From an uncultured Nocardioides sp. (lineage in GTDB: Bacteria; Actinomycetota; Actinomycetes; Propionibacteriales; Nocardioidaceae), in contig NZ_CADCUP010000111.1 of NCBI RefSeq assembly GCF_902805925.1, forward strand, positions 1 through 34,901: a stretch of 34,901 nt of DNA. Direction: 5' to 3'. Of the stretch, positions 26,235-34,053 are shown in pieces. Every line of letters begins with the position of its first letter. Position 1 is the first letter of the stretch. The notes under the pieces were generated by a model, which was not told the DNA's origin, did not search any database, and saw only the letters and a program-made list of their open reading frames with translations. The translations under genes and the position numbers were made by a program.

Positions 26235-26378
26235 TCAGTTGGTGGAGCGGTCAGTGGCGGGTGCGAGGTCCGCGTCGTTCAGCAGATCATTGAGCTCACG
26301 GTCGAGGTCGTCTTGGCTGGCGATGCTCTCGAACGTCGGGCGGGCTGCCAGGGCACCGAATCGACGAGTGAAGATCAT
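26235..26378 (-). CDS. 47-residue protein of unknown function
   Basis: A short gene supported by a near-ideal ribosome site: AAGGAG (26386-26391) stands 7 bases before the ATG. The product begins MIFTRRFGALAARPTFESIA and continues with an acidic helix-like stretch DDLDRELNDLLNDADLA. It has no transmembrane segment and no cysteines. The ACTGTATGC box lies 56 bases upstream of the start on the same strand, linking it to the GntR-type regulator. I do not recognise the family. It could be a regulatory small protein, a leader-type peptide or a precursor peptide; nothing in the neighbourhood (no modifying enzyme, no transporter) favours the last. Confidence 0.55.
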   Translation of the reverse strand: MIFTRRFGALAARPTFESIASQDDLDRELNDLLNDADLAPATDRSTN

Positions 26379-26433
26379 GGTCCTTCTCCTTGCTCTCGGG
26401 GGCCGAACCAATGGGGTTCCGCCCGGCCTGTGT

Positions 26434-26445
26434 ACTGCATACAGT
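26434..26445 (-). promoter_or_regulatory. ACTGTATGC box upstream of the 47-residue gene
   Basis: Minus-strand ACTGTATGCAGT, an imperfect palindrome with ACTG/CAGT arms, 56 bases before the small gene's ATG. It contains a TATGCA hexamer that could act as -10. Confidence 0.45.
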
Positions 26446-27150
26446 CTCCCGACTGCGTCGCGCGCGATCCGAATCGCCGAGCACGTGAGTCTGACCACAA
26501 GGCCGACTTGTCCGTTGCCGCGCGCACAGAAGTCGGTCTGACCGGAAGATCTCAAGCAGCCGAGACACGGCTCGTCCCGCGGGCTGCATGTGGGGCGCCG
26601 GCCAGGGACGCGAAGGCGCCCAGACCCACGGCTCGGGGTGTCTCCCTGGTAGGCAAGCCAGGTCCAGCAGGTCGGCCTCGACGGTTGCGTCCTCCTGATG
26701 GTGCCGGCCCTGGCATCTGGGTGTCTCACTTCGCGACCGGGACAGAGGGATGGAGCTCAGCCGTGGTGTCTCATCTCCGCCTGACGGCACAGGGTCCCCG
26801 AGGGCGAGTGCACGCCTTGGTGGTCCAGCGACTCGAGGTCCAGCTCGACCCCGATGAGCCGAGCCCGAAGGGCAGGCCGTGGGACGCGTTGACCAGGCGG
26901 TCAAGGAGCCCCTCGATCAGGGAGTGCGACTCTCGAAAACCCATGAAGGCGACCACTTCGGGTGTGAGGACGCGCTCTCCCGGGCTCGGCGTGGTGGGCC
27001 CGCGAGTACAGGAGCTCAGGCGTGCCACGTCCATGCCGGCGTGGACGAGCTCGGTGGTGGCTGCGACGTCACGCGAGGCATGGCCTAGGGTGCAGACGAC
27101 CTTCGCGCGCCCGGTTCACGTGCTGAAGGGCTCCGCTCCGGGTCGGACTT
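26446..27150. other. Gene-poor stretch between the 47-residue gene and pntA
   Basis: Several mutually overlapping frames on both strands, none with a start site or recognisable family. The sequence may hold decayed genes, but I cannot align any part to a family by eye. Confidence 0.4.
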
Positions 27151-27173
27151 GACGAACTGCATATCGCTGACGA

Positions 27174-27188
27174 CATACTGTATGCGAT
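27174..27188 (+). promoter_or_regulatory. ACTGTATGC box and likely operator upstream of pntA
   Basis: CATACTGTATG (27174-27184) is a perfect inverted repeat around a central T, and it contains ACTGTATGC (27177-27185). A related ACTGCATA copy in the other orientation is at 27156-27163. The box is 37 bases before the pntA GTG, and the TATGCG inside it could serve as -10. Confidence 0.5.
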
Positions 27189-27221
27189 CTCACATCGTGT
27201 GCAGTCCTGATCGGAGATGCC

Positions 27222-28763
27222 GTGATCATCGGAATCCTCAAAGAAGCGCGCACGGGCGAGCGCCGCGTGTCTGCGACCCCGCAGACCGTGACCCGGCTCA
27301 TCGACCTCGGCTACGAGGTCGTCGTGGACCCCGGGGCGGGCGTGGAGGCGAGCTTTCTCGACGCTGCGTACACCGCGTCCGGCGCATCGATCGACAACGC
27401 GCTGGCGGCAGACATCGTTCTCGGCGTCAACCCTCCCTCGCGGCCCCAGCTCGAACGGCTCCGCCCCGGCGCCACGCTGATCGGCATGCTCAACCCGGGG
27501 ATTGACGCCGACCTGGTCAAGGATCTCGCCAAGCGCCCGATCACTGCGCTGGCGATGGACGCCGTGCCGCGGATCTCGCGGGCTCAGTCGATGGATGTGC
27601 TGAGCTCGATGGGCAGCGTCGCCGGCTACCGAGCGGTGCTCGAGGCCGGTCACCAGTTCGGCCGGTTCTTCACCGGGCAGGTGACCGCGGCAGGCAAGGT
27701 GCCGCCGACGAAGGTGCTCGTCGTGGGTGCGGGCGTTGCCGGCCTGGCCGCCATCGGGACCGCGCGCAGCCTGGGCGCGATCGTCCGGGCGACCGATCCG
27801 CGTCCCGAGGTGGCGGATCAGGTGGAGTCGCTGGGCGGCCAGTACATCGCCATCGAGTCGCCGGAGGTGGAGATCAGCTCCACCGGGTACGCCAAGGAGA
27901 TGGGCGACGACTACAAGGAGCGCGAAGCCCGTCTCTACGCGTCGCAGTGCGAGGAGGTCGACATCATCATCACCACCGCCTTGATCCCTGGCAGGGCGGC
28001 GCCGCGGCTGATCGACGCCGCGATGGTGGCGAGCATGAGGTCGGGGAGCGTGGTCGTCGACATGGCCGCGGCCAACGGCGGGAACGTCGAAGGCACGGTG
28101 CCGGGTGAGGTGGTCCGCACTGACAACGGCGTGATCCTGATCGGCTACACCGACCTCGCGGGCCGGATGCCTGCGCAGGCGTCACAGCTGTACGGCACGA
28201 ACGTCGTCAACCTGCTCAAGCTGATGACCCCAGACGGGGACGGCCAGCTGGTGCTCGACCAGACCGACGTCGTGCAGCGTTCGATCACGGTCGTCCACGA
28301 CGGTGAGCTGACCTGGCCACCGCCCCCGGTGCACGTGTCGGCAACGCCCGCGGCACCGGCGTCGGGGAAAGCTGCGGATGCCCCCGTGGAGGCGTCGGAG
28401 GAACGGCGGCCGATGTCGCCCGCACGGCGTGCTGCTCTGCTCGGTGTGATCGGTGCGGCGTTCTTCGTCGTCGCGGCACTCTCCCCACCGGCGCTGCTGG
28501 GCCACCTCACGGTGTTCGCCCTGGCGATCGTCGTGGGCTTCTATGTCATCGGGAAGGTTCACCACGCGTTGCACACGCCGCTGATGAGCGTCACCAACGC
28601 GATCTCCGGGATCATCGTGGTCGGCGCTCTGCTCCAGATCGGCCACCGCGGGGACACCGCGATCACCGCTGTCGCGGCCGTTGCGATCCTGCTCGCCAGC
28701 ATCAACGTCTTCGGCGGGTTCGCGGTCACCCAGCGCATGCTCGGCATGTTCCAGAGGAGTTGA
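27222..28763 (+). CDS. pntA: NAD(P) transhydrogenase subunit alpha (domain I plus membrane helices)
   Basis: Alpha subunit of the proton-translocating transhydrogenase, which uses the proton gradient to reduce NADP+ with NADH. The 513 residues match the E. coli-type alpha chain in one piece. Domain I opens [20 protein letters not shown] and contains the NAD(H)-binding Rossmann motif [15 protein letters not shown] near 168-183, then [18 protein letters not shown] and the mobile-loop-like region near 220-240. A linker rich in Ala/Pro (about 370-395) leads to four membrane helices (about 405-510). The GTG start at 27222 follows GGAGAT. pntB begins 3 bases after the stop. It lies downstream of the ACTGTATGC box shared with the GntR-type gene. 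Confidence 0.95.
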   Translation: MIIGILKEARTGERRVSATPQTVTRLIDLGYEVVVDPGAGVEASFLDAAYTASGASIDNALAADIVLGVNPPSRPQLERLRPGATLIGMLNPGIDADLVKDLAKRPITALAMDAVPRISRAQSMDVLSSMGSVAGYRAVLEAGHQFGRFFTGQVTAAGKVPPTKVLVVGAGVAGLAAIGTARSLGAIVRATDPRPEVADQVESLGGQYIAIESPEVEISSTGYAKEMGDDYKEREARLYASQCEEVDIIITTALIPGRAAPRLIDAAMVASMRSGSVVVDMAAANGGNVEGTVPGEVVRTDNGVILIGYTDLAGRMPAQASQLYGTNVVNLLKLMTPDGDGQLVLDQTDVVQRSITVVHDGELTWPPPPVHVSATPAAPASGKAADAPVEASEERRPMSPARRAALLGVIGAAFFVVAALSPPALLGHLTVFALAIVVGFYVIGKVHHALHTPLMSVTNAISGIIVVGALLQIGHRGDTAITAVAAVAILLASINVFGGFAVTQRMLGMFQRS

Positions 28764-28766
28764 GAC

Positions 28767-30188
28767 ATGACTGTCGACACGGCGGCTCAGGCGGCCTACA
28801 TCCTCGCGGCACTGTTCTTCATCCTTGCCCTCGCCGGGCTGTCGCGTCACGAGACCGCCAAGGCCGGCAACGGCTACGGCATGGTCGGCATGGCGATCGC
28901 CATCGTTGCGACGATCGTGGTGACCATCGACGGTCAGATCCAGGGGACCGCGCTGGTCCTGCTCGTCACGGCCATGGTGGTCGGAGCGGCGATCGGGATC
29001 TATCGGGCCCGGGTCGTGGAGATGACCGGCATGCCAGAGCTGATCGCGCTGCTGCACAGCTTCGTGGGTCTGGCGGCGGTGCTGGTCGGCTGGAACGGCT
29101 TCCTCGAGGTCGAGGGTGACGCGGCCGGGGGCGAAGCACGGCGTCTCGACGCGCTCGGCACCCTCGGTATCCACCATGCCGAGGTCTTCATCGGTGTCTT
29201 CATCGGTGCGGTGACGTTCACCGGCTCCATCGTCGCGTTCTTGAAGCTGTCGGGCCGGATCAATTCCGCACCACTGATGCTGCCGGCCAAGAATCTGCTC
29301 AACCTCGGGGCGCTGGGCGCCTTCGCCATTCTCACAGCGTGGTTCGTGATCGATCCCCAGCTGTGGTTGCTCGTGGTGGTCACGATCCTGGCACTGCTGC
29401 TCGGCTGGCACCTGGTGGCCTCCATCGGCGGTGGGGACATGCCGGTGGTCGTGTCGATGCTCAACAGCTACTCCGGCTGGGCCGCGGCGGCCTCGGGCTT
29501 CCTGCTCGAGAACGACCTGCTCATCATCACCGGAGCACTGGTCGGCTCCTCCGGTGCCTATCTGTCCTACATCATGTGCAAGGCGATGAACCGCTCGTTC
29601 ATCTCGGTGATCGCCGGTGGCTTCGGCATCGAGGCATCCGCCGGCGGGGACGAGGACTACGGCGAGCACCGCGAGATCAACGCCGAGCAGGTTGCCGAAC
29701 TGCTTCTCGATGCCGAGTCGGTCATCATCGCGCCTGGATACGGCATGGCCGTCGCGCAGGCCCAGCACGGCGTCGCGCAGCTGACCCGCAAGCTGCGCGA
29801 CCGTGGCGTGGACGTGCGTTTCGGCATCCACCCGGTGGCCGGACGACTGCCCGGCCACATGAACGTGCTCCTCGCCGAGGCCAACGTGCCCTACGACATC
29901 GTCATGGAGCTGGATGAGATCAACGACGACTTCAAGGACACCTCGGTCGTCCTCGTCATCGGTGCCAACGACACCGTCAACCCCGCGGCGGCCGAGGACC
30001 CGAGCAGCCCGATCGCCGGGATGCCCGTCCTCACGGTGTGGCACGCGAACGACGTGATCGTGTTCAAGCGATCCATGGCGTCGGGCTACGCCGGTGTCCA
30101 GAACCCGCTCTTCTACCACGACAACGCCGCGATGCTCTTCGGCGACGCCAAGGAACGGGTCGACGACATCCTGGCGGCCCTCGAGTGA
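28767..30188 (+). CDS. pntB: NAD(P) transhydrogenase subunit beta (membrane domain plus NADP domain III)
   Basis: Beta subunit, 473 residues. About eight or nine hydrophobic helices cover residues 1-270, with the conserved [20 protein letters not shown] near 87-106 and [22 protein letters not shown] near 221-243. Domain III, which binds NADP(H), fills about 300-473 and contains [15 protein letters not shown] near 322-336, [22 protein letters not shown] split across 355-378, [10 protein letters not shown] near 400 and [18 protein letters not shown]. The ATG has AGAGGAG upstream. The gene is followed by hyi after 26 bases and is very likely in the same transcript as pntA. Confidence 0.96.
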   Translation: MTVDTAAQAAYILAALFFILALAGLSRHETAKAGNGYGMVGMAIAIVATIVVTIDGQIQGTALVLLVTAMVVGAAIGIYRARVVEMTGMPELIALLHSFVGLAAVLVGWNGFLEVEGDAAGGEARRLDALGTLGIHHAEVFIGVFIGAVTFTGSIVAFLKLSGRINSAPLMLPAKNLLNLGALGAFAILTAWFVIDPQLWLLVVVTILALLLGWHLVASIGGGDMPVVVSMLNSYSGWAAAASGFLLENDLLIITGALVGSSGAYLSYIMCKAMNRSFISVIAGGFGIEASAGGDEDYGEHREINAEQVAELLLDAESVIIAPGYGMAVAQAQHGVAQLTRKLRDRGVDVRFGIHPVAGRLPGHMNVLLAEANVPYDIVMELDEINDDFKDTSVVLVIGANDTVNPAAAEDPSSPIAGMPVLTVWHANDVIVFKRSMASGYAGVQNPLFYHDNAAMLFGDAKERVDDILAALE

Positions 30189-30214
30189 GACAGCCGACAA
30201 CAGAAGGCTCGACG

Positions 30215-31054
30215 ATGAGCCACTCGCTTCGCTACGAGGTCAACTGTTCCATCCTCTTCACCGAGGTCCCTCTGCTCGAGAGGCCGGCCGCCGCTGCGGA
30301 TGCCGGATTCACGGCGGTCGAGTTCTGGTGGCCCTTCGACGAGTCGGTGCCGGGTGATCGCGACGTCGACGCGTTCGTGTCCGCGGTTCGCGATGCGGGT
30401 GTTGCGCTGGTCGGTCTGAACTTCGCCGCGGGCGACATGCCGGGTGGTGACCGGGGGCTCGTGTCCTGGCCCGCCCGAAGCGTCGAGTTCCGCGAGAGCG
30501 TCGAGGTGCTCGTGGGCATCGGCGAGCAGCTGGGGTGCTCCGCCTTCAACGCGCTCTACGGCAACCGGGTCCCGGACCTGTTCCCCGTGGAGCAGGACGA
30601 GATGGCCCTGACGAACCTCGCGTTCGCCGCGAATGCCGCGAGTGCGATCGGCGGCACGGTCCTCATCGAGCCGATCAGCGGGGCGTCCGGGTATCCGTTG
30701 CGCACGGCTGCCGACGCGATCGCCGTCATCGAGCAGGTCGAGGCCGATGCCGGGGTCACCAACATCGCCCTCCTGGCCGACCTCTATCACCTGGCCGTCA
30801 ACGGTGACGACGTCGACAGGGTCATCGCCGACCACGCCGACCGGATCGGCCACGTCCAGATCGCCGACGATCCAGGTCGGCACGAGCCGGGCACCGGCGA
30901 GCTTCCACTCGAGCGCCAGCTGGCCGCACTCGAGGCCGCCGGGTACGCCGGCTGGGTCGGTCTGGAGTACACACCCTCCACCACGACCGCGGACAGCTTC
31001 GCCTGGGTCCCGCGCGCGCGGCGTACCGCTGCTGTCGCCGATGCCCGTCACTGA
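30215..31054 (+). CDS. hyi: Hydroxypyruvate isomerase family TIM-barrel protein
   Basis: Likely interconverts hydroxypyruvate and tartronate semialdehyde, or acts as a related sugar-acid isomerase such as 2-oxo-tetronate isomerase. The 279 residues form an AP-endonuclease-2-like TIM barrel: YEVNCSILFTEVPLLERPAA near the start, GFTAVEFWWPFD near 31-42, the metal-site region TVLIEPISG near 150 and LLADLYHLAVNGDD near 187-200, HVQIADDPGRHEPGTGEL near 214-230, and VGLEYTPSTTT near 250. ATG at 30215 has AGAAGG upstream. Linked to pntAB, it suggests NADPH-dependent reduction of the product, as in glyoxylate or glycerate use, but no glyoxylate carboligase or semialdehyde reductase is in the window. 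The last 15 residues diverge from the usual ending. Confidence 0.85.
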   Translation: MSHSLRYEVNCSILFTEVPLLERPAAAADAGFTAVEFWWPFDESVPGDRDVDAFVSAVRDAGVALVGLNFAAGDMPGGDRGLVSWPARSVEFRESVEVLVGIGEQLGCSAFNALYGNRVPDLFPVEQDEMALTNLAFAANAASAIGGTVLIEPISGASGYPLRTAADAIAVIEQVEADAGVTNIALLADLYHLAVNGDDVDRVIADHADRIGHVQIADDPGRHEPGTGELPLERQLAALEAAGYAGWVGLEYTPSTTTADSFAWVPRARRTAAVADARH

Positions 31055-31058
31055 CCAC

Positions 31059-31087
31059 CCGGGTGCCCGTGGCCACGTGGCACCCGG
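31059..31087 (+). terminator. Hairpin after the pnt-hyi operon
   Basis: Nine-base arms CCGGGTGCC and GGCACCCGG around CGTGGCCACG (itself a small palindrome) and one T, 4 bases after the hyi stop. No T run. Confidence 0.65.
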
Positions 31088-31335
31088 AGGACCTCCAGGC
31101 GATCAACGTCGCCGACGTCGCCTGTCGGGGACCACCGGGGCACCACGGCGGGGCCATCGACGACGTGACGTCACGGCTGGAGATCTCGGTCTCGCCAACC
31201 CCAAGGAGCGCATCGAGGTACGGCGCCCACGCCCGCGGGACCCGGCAGCTGCCGACGCTTCCGCACCTGCGCCCTCGTCGCCTGTGGCCGGTCATGGCCG
31301 TGGTGGTCGCGATTCTCGGCGTAGGCTGATCCCAC
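31088..31335. other. Spacer between hyi hairpin and the cofactor operon
   Basis: About 250 bases without a credible gene. A plus-strand frame that starts at 31063 and ends with a hydrophobic stretch has no ribosome site or family. Two -10-like elements at its end (31322 and 31379) belong to the next operon. Confidence 0.4.
31322..31327 (+). promoter_or_regulatory. Possible upstream -10 element before the cofactor operon
   Basis: TAGGCT would start transcription near 31334, two bases before a GTG at 31336 that opens a 19-codon frame leading directly into mobA. Confidence 0.35.
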
Positions 31336-31395
31336 GTGGGAGGAGGGGCGGGTGGTGGCGGACGCCAGGGTCGTCGTATACCGTCTACATTGTGA
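31336..31395 (+). CDS. Possible 19-codon leader frame overlapping mobA
   Basis: GTG at 31336, then mostly Gly and Arg codons, ending with a TGA that overlaps the mobA GTG by 4 bases. The exact overlap and a -10-like element in the right place make it a candidate leader peptide; being so short and glycine-rich it could be chance, and the region's GGGAGGAGGGG would also look like a ribosome site. Confidence 0.2.
   Translation: MGGGAGGGGRQGRRIPSTL
31379..31384 (+). promoter_or_regulatory. -10 element of mobA, leaderless
   Basis: TACCGT, 7 bases, then GTG at 31392. No ribosome site is within 20 bases of that GTG. Confidence 0.45.
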
Positions 31396-32267
31396 CAACT
31401 ACCGCAGGGATCGTGCTCGCGGGCGGTCGCTCATCGCGGATGGGAACCGCCAAGGCAGCGTTGGAGTGGCATGGGTCCACGCTGCTCCGGCACGTCACGG
31501 GAGTGGTGCAGCGCGGCGTCGACGGACCGGTGTTCGTCGTGCGGGCGCCGGGGCAGGAGCTTCCCGAGCTCGACCGCGAGACCGTCGTCTGCGACGACCC
31601 TCGAGAGGGCATGGGACCCATGCAGGGCCTAGCGGTCGGGCTGCGCGCCGCCGCTGAGCACCCCGCGCGTCCGGACTTCGCTTTCGTGTGCTCCACCGAC
31701 CTGCCGTTCCTGCACAGCGCGTTCGTACGCGCCGTGCTCGCCGCCTTCACCTCCGGCCCCGACGCCGAGCCGGAGGTCGACGCCGTCCTGCCGATCGTCC
31801 GCGGCTTCCGGCAGCCGCTCGCCGCGGGCTACCGCACCGCGCTGGCCCCGTTGGTGGAGGAGCTGCTCGGCGAGGGTCAGCTGCGCCCCGCCCACCTGCT
31901 CGCGCAGTGCCGGGTGCGAGTCCTCGACGAGGAGGCCCTGCTCACCGACCGCGACCTCGCGGCCGTGGACCCCGAGCTCGAGTCGGTGGTGAACGTCAAC
32001 GAGCCCGACGACTACGAGGCCGCCCGCCGCCGTCCTGAGCCCGAGGTGGTCGTCGAGCGGTACGGCGTCCTCGCGACGCGCGGGGGAGAGCGCGGGGCAC
32101 GCGTGGTCAGGGCGGCCACCATCGGTCATGCCGCCGACCTCGTCGGGCTCGCGTTCGACGGCCACATCCTGGCCGCCGTCAACGGTGACCAGATCCGCAG
32201 CGACGGCACCCTTCCCCTGCAGGCGGGCGACACCGTCTCGTTCATCTCCGCGGACGCAGGAGGCTGA
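31392..32267 (+). CDS. MobA-MoaD fusion: molybdenum cofactor guanylyltransferase plus ubiquitin-like sulfur carrier
   Basis: A 291-residue protein with two parts. Residues 1 to about 205 are MobA: the NTP-binding signature AGIVLAGGRSSRMGTAKAAL at 5-24, and the metal-binding Asp in FVCSTDLPFLHS near 100. MobA attaches GMP to molybdopterin to make MGD. Residues about 217-291 form a MoaD/ThiS-like beta-grasp domain: VVVERYGVLATRGGER, then AFDGHILAAVNGDQIRSDGT and LQAGDTVSFISADAGG, ending in the C-terminal Gly-Gly that is thiocarboxylated when sulfur is passed to molybdopterin synthase. GTG at 31392 is preferred for the leaderless -10. The downstream oxidoreductase follows after 1 base. The fusion is unusual; the two ends are normally separate genes. 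Confidence 0.9.
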   Translation: MTTTAGIVLAGGRSSRMGTAKAALEWHGSTLLRHVTGVVQRGVDGPVFVVRAPGQELPELDRETVVCDDPREGMGPMQGLAVGLRAAAEHPARPDFAFVCSTDLPFLHSAFVRAVLAAFTSGPDAEPEVDAVLPIVRGFRQPLAAGYRTALAPLVEELLGEGQLRPAHLLAQCRVRVLDEEALLTDRDLAAVDPELESVVNVNEPDDYEAARRRPEPEVVVERYGVLATRGGERGARVVRAATIGHAADLVGLAFDGHILAAVNGDQIRSDGTLPLQAGDTVSFISADAGG

Positions 32268-32268
32268 C

Positions 32269-34053
32269 ATGCACGGCTACTTCGGACGCGCGCTCGTCGT
32301 CGACGTCACCGACGGCTCCGCGACGACGCTGCCCCTGAGTGAGGACGTGCTCCGGGCCACCCTGGGCGGCGTCGGCCTCGGCACCTGGCTGACCGCTGAG
32401 CTCGCCCCTCCCGGGGTCGACCCGCTGGCTGCGGAGAACCCGCTCTCGTTCGTGTTCTCCCCGCTGGTCGGGACGCCGCTGACCACCAGCGCCAAGTTCG
32501 CCGTCGTCGCGAAGTCGCCGCTGACCGGGCTGCTCACCGACGCACTCGCCTCCAGCCACTTCGCGATCGCCGGCAAGTTCACCGGGTACGACGCCATCGT
32601 CATCACCGGCCGCGCCGAGCGGCCCACCCACGTCTTCATCAGCGAGGACGGCGTCACCCTGGCCGACGCGTCCGCCGAGTGGGGGATGTCCGCCGCCGAC
32701 GCCGAGGCGACGGTGCGCGAGCGCAGCGGACCCCGCTGGCGGGTGGCCTCGATCGGCCCGGCCGGTGAGGCGCAGGTGCGCTACGCGACCATCTCCCACG
32801 ACGGACGGCACGCAGGCCGGGGCGGGCTCGGTGCCGTGCTCGGCAGCAAGCTCGTCAAGTCGGTCTCGGTGAGCGGCCGGACGCGGGTGACGCTGGCCGA
32901 CAAGGATGGCGTCCTGGCTCTGGCCAAGGACCTCCGCAAGCGCTCGTTCGGCCCGGCCACAGAGAAGTACCGCGAGCTCGGGACGCTCGCCAACCTGCTC
33001 GCCTTCAACGCGATCAGCACCCTGCCGACGCGCAACTTCCAGGCCGCCACGTTCGAGGGCGCGGCCATGCTGTCCACCGAGGAGCTGGCGAGCACCCGCT
33101 CCGTCGCGAAGAACAGCTGCGCCTCGTGCTCCATCGGCTGCGAGCACATCTATGCCGGCAAGGACGGCAAGAAGTCGCGGGTGGAGTACGAGAACGTCTT
33201 CGCCCTCGGCCCACTCTGCGGGGTCTCCGACGCCGACGACGTGCTGGCCGCCAGCTCTCGCTGCGACGAGCTCGGCCTCGACACCATCTCGGCCGGCGGC
33301 ACGATCGCCTGGGCGATGGAGTGCGTCGAGCGGGGGCTGCTCGACGCGTCGTGGCTGAGGTTCGGCGACGGCTCCGCGGTGCTGCGGGCTCTCGACGAGA
33401 TCGGCTCCCGCACCGGCATCGGCGCCCTCCTCGCGGAGGGGACGCGCCGTGCCTCCGCGCAGGTCGGCCAAGGGTCGGAGGACTTCGCCGCGCACGTGAA
33501 GGGCATGGAGATGCCGGGGTACGAGCCCCGCACGCTCCAGTCGATGGCGCTCGGTCTGGCCGTGAACGCGCGCGGTGCCGACCACAACCGCTCCGGCGCC
33601 TACGAGGCCGACCTGAGCGGTGACCGCGACCGGCTCGCGGGAGCCGCCGACCACGTGCGCGCCGCCATCACCACCGAGGACCGGGCCGCGGTCATCGACT
33701 CGATGATCCTGTGCAAGTTCCTCCGAGGCGTCTTCACCGACCCCTACGTCGAGTGGGCCGACCTGCTCTCGCGCGTCACCGGGTGGGACATCACCGGTGC
33801 CGAGCTGCAGGAGACCGCCCGGCGGATCGTCCTGGCGAAGCGGGCATTCAACCTCCGCGAGGGGTGGACGCCCGACGACGACTGGCTGCCCGAGCGGTTC
33901 CTCGACACCCCCCTAACGCTCCAGTCAGGACGCACGGCTACTCTGCCCGCCTCCCGACTGCGCGACATGATCGACACCTACTACCTAGAGCGCGGGCTTG
34001 ACGCTGAAGGGCGTCCACAGCTCGTCGCCACAGGATCGGAGACGACACCGTGA
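32269..34053 (+). CDS. Aldehyde:ferredoxin oxidoreductase family (tungsten-type) enzyme
   Basis: Likely oxidises aldehydes to acids, or the reverse, with a W- or Mo-bis-pterin and one 4Fe-4S cluster; 594 residues, close to the roughly 600 of archaeal AOR. The N-terminal domain starts with GYFGRALVVDVTDG and has the typical GGVGLGTWL near 33-41, SPLTGLLTDALASSHF near 83-98 and GYDAIVITGRAE near 106. The cluster ligands are Cys284, Cys287 and Cys291 (CASCSIGC) with the fourth Cys482 (MILCKFLRG), matching the spacing I recall for Pyrococcus AOR. The ATG follows GGAGG in the end of mobA. The gene overlaps the next by 4 bases. AOR members in aerobic Actinobacteria are uncommon, and the natural substrate is unknown. 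Confidence 0.93.
   Translation: MHGYFGRALVVDVTDGSATTLPLSEDVLRATLGGVGLGTWLTAELAPPGVDPLAAENPLSFVFSPLVGTPLTTSAKFAVVAKSPLTGLLTDALASSHFAIAGKFTGYDAIVITGRAERPTHVFISEDGVTLADASAEWGMSAADAEATVRERSGPRWRVASIGPAGEAQVRYATISHDGRHAGRGGLGAVLGSKLVKSVSVSGRTRVTLADKDGVLALAKDLRKRSFGPATEKYRELGTLANLLAFNAISTLPTRNFQAATFEGAAMLSTEELASTRSVAKNSCASCSIGCEHIYAGKDGKKSRVEYENVFALGPLCGVSDADDVLAASSRCDELGLDTISAGGTIAWAMECVERGLLDASWLRFGDGSAVLRALDEIGSRTGIGALLAEGTRRASAQVGQGSEDFAAHVKGMEMPGYEPRTLQSMALGLAVNARGADHNRSGAYEADLSGDRDRLAGAADHVRAAITTEDRAAVIDSMILCKFLRGVFTDPYVEWADLLSRVTGWDITGAELQETARRIVLAKRAFNLREGWTPDDDWLPERFLDTPLTLQSGRTATLPASRLRDMIDTYYLERGLDAEGRPQLVATGSETTP

Noticed and set aside
28182-30200. 672-codon minus-strand open frame opposite pntB
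   Set aside because: His/Asp/Arg-rich shadow of a transhydrogenase gene, no domain.
31063-31329. 88-codon plus-strand frame between hyi and mobA with hydrophobic C-terminus
   Set aside because: Starts inside the post-hyi hairpin, has no ribosome site, and its composition is unlike the neighbouring genes.
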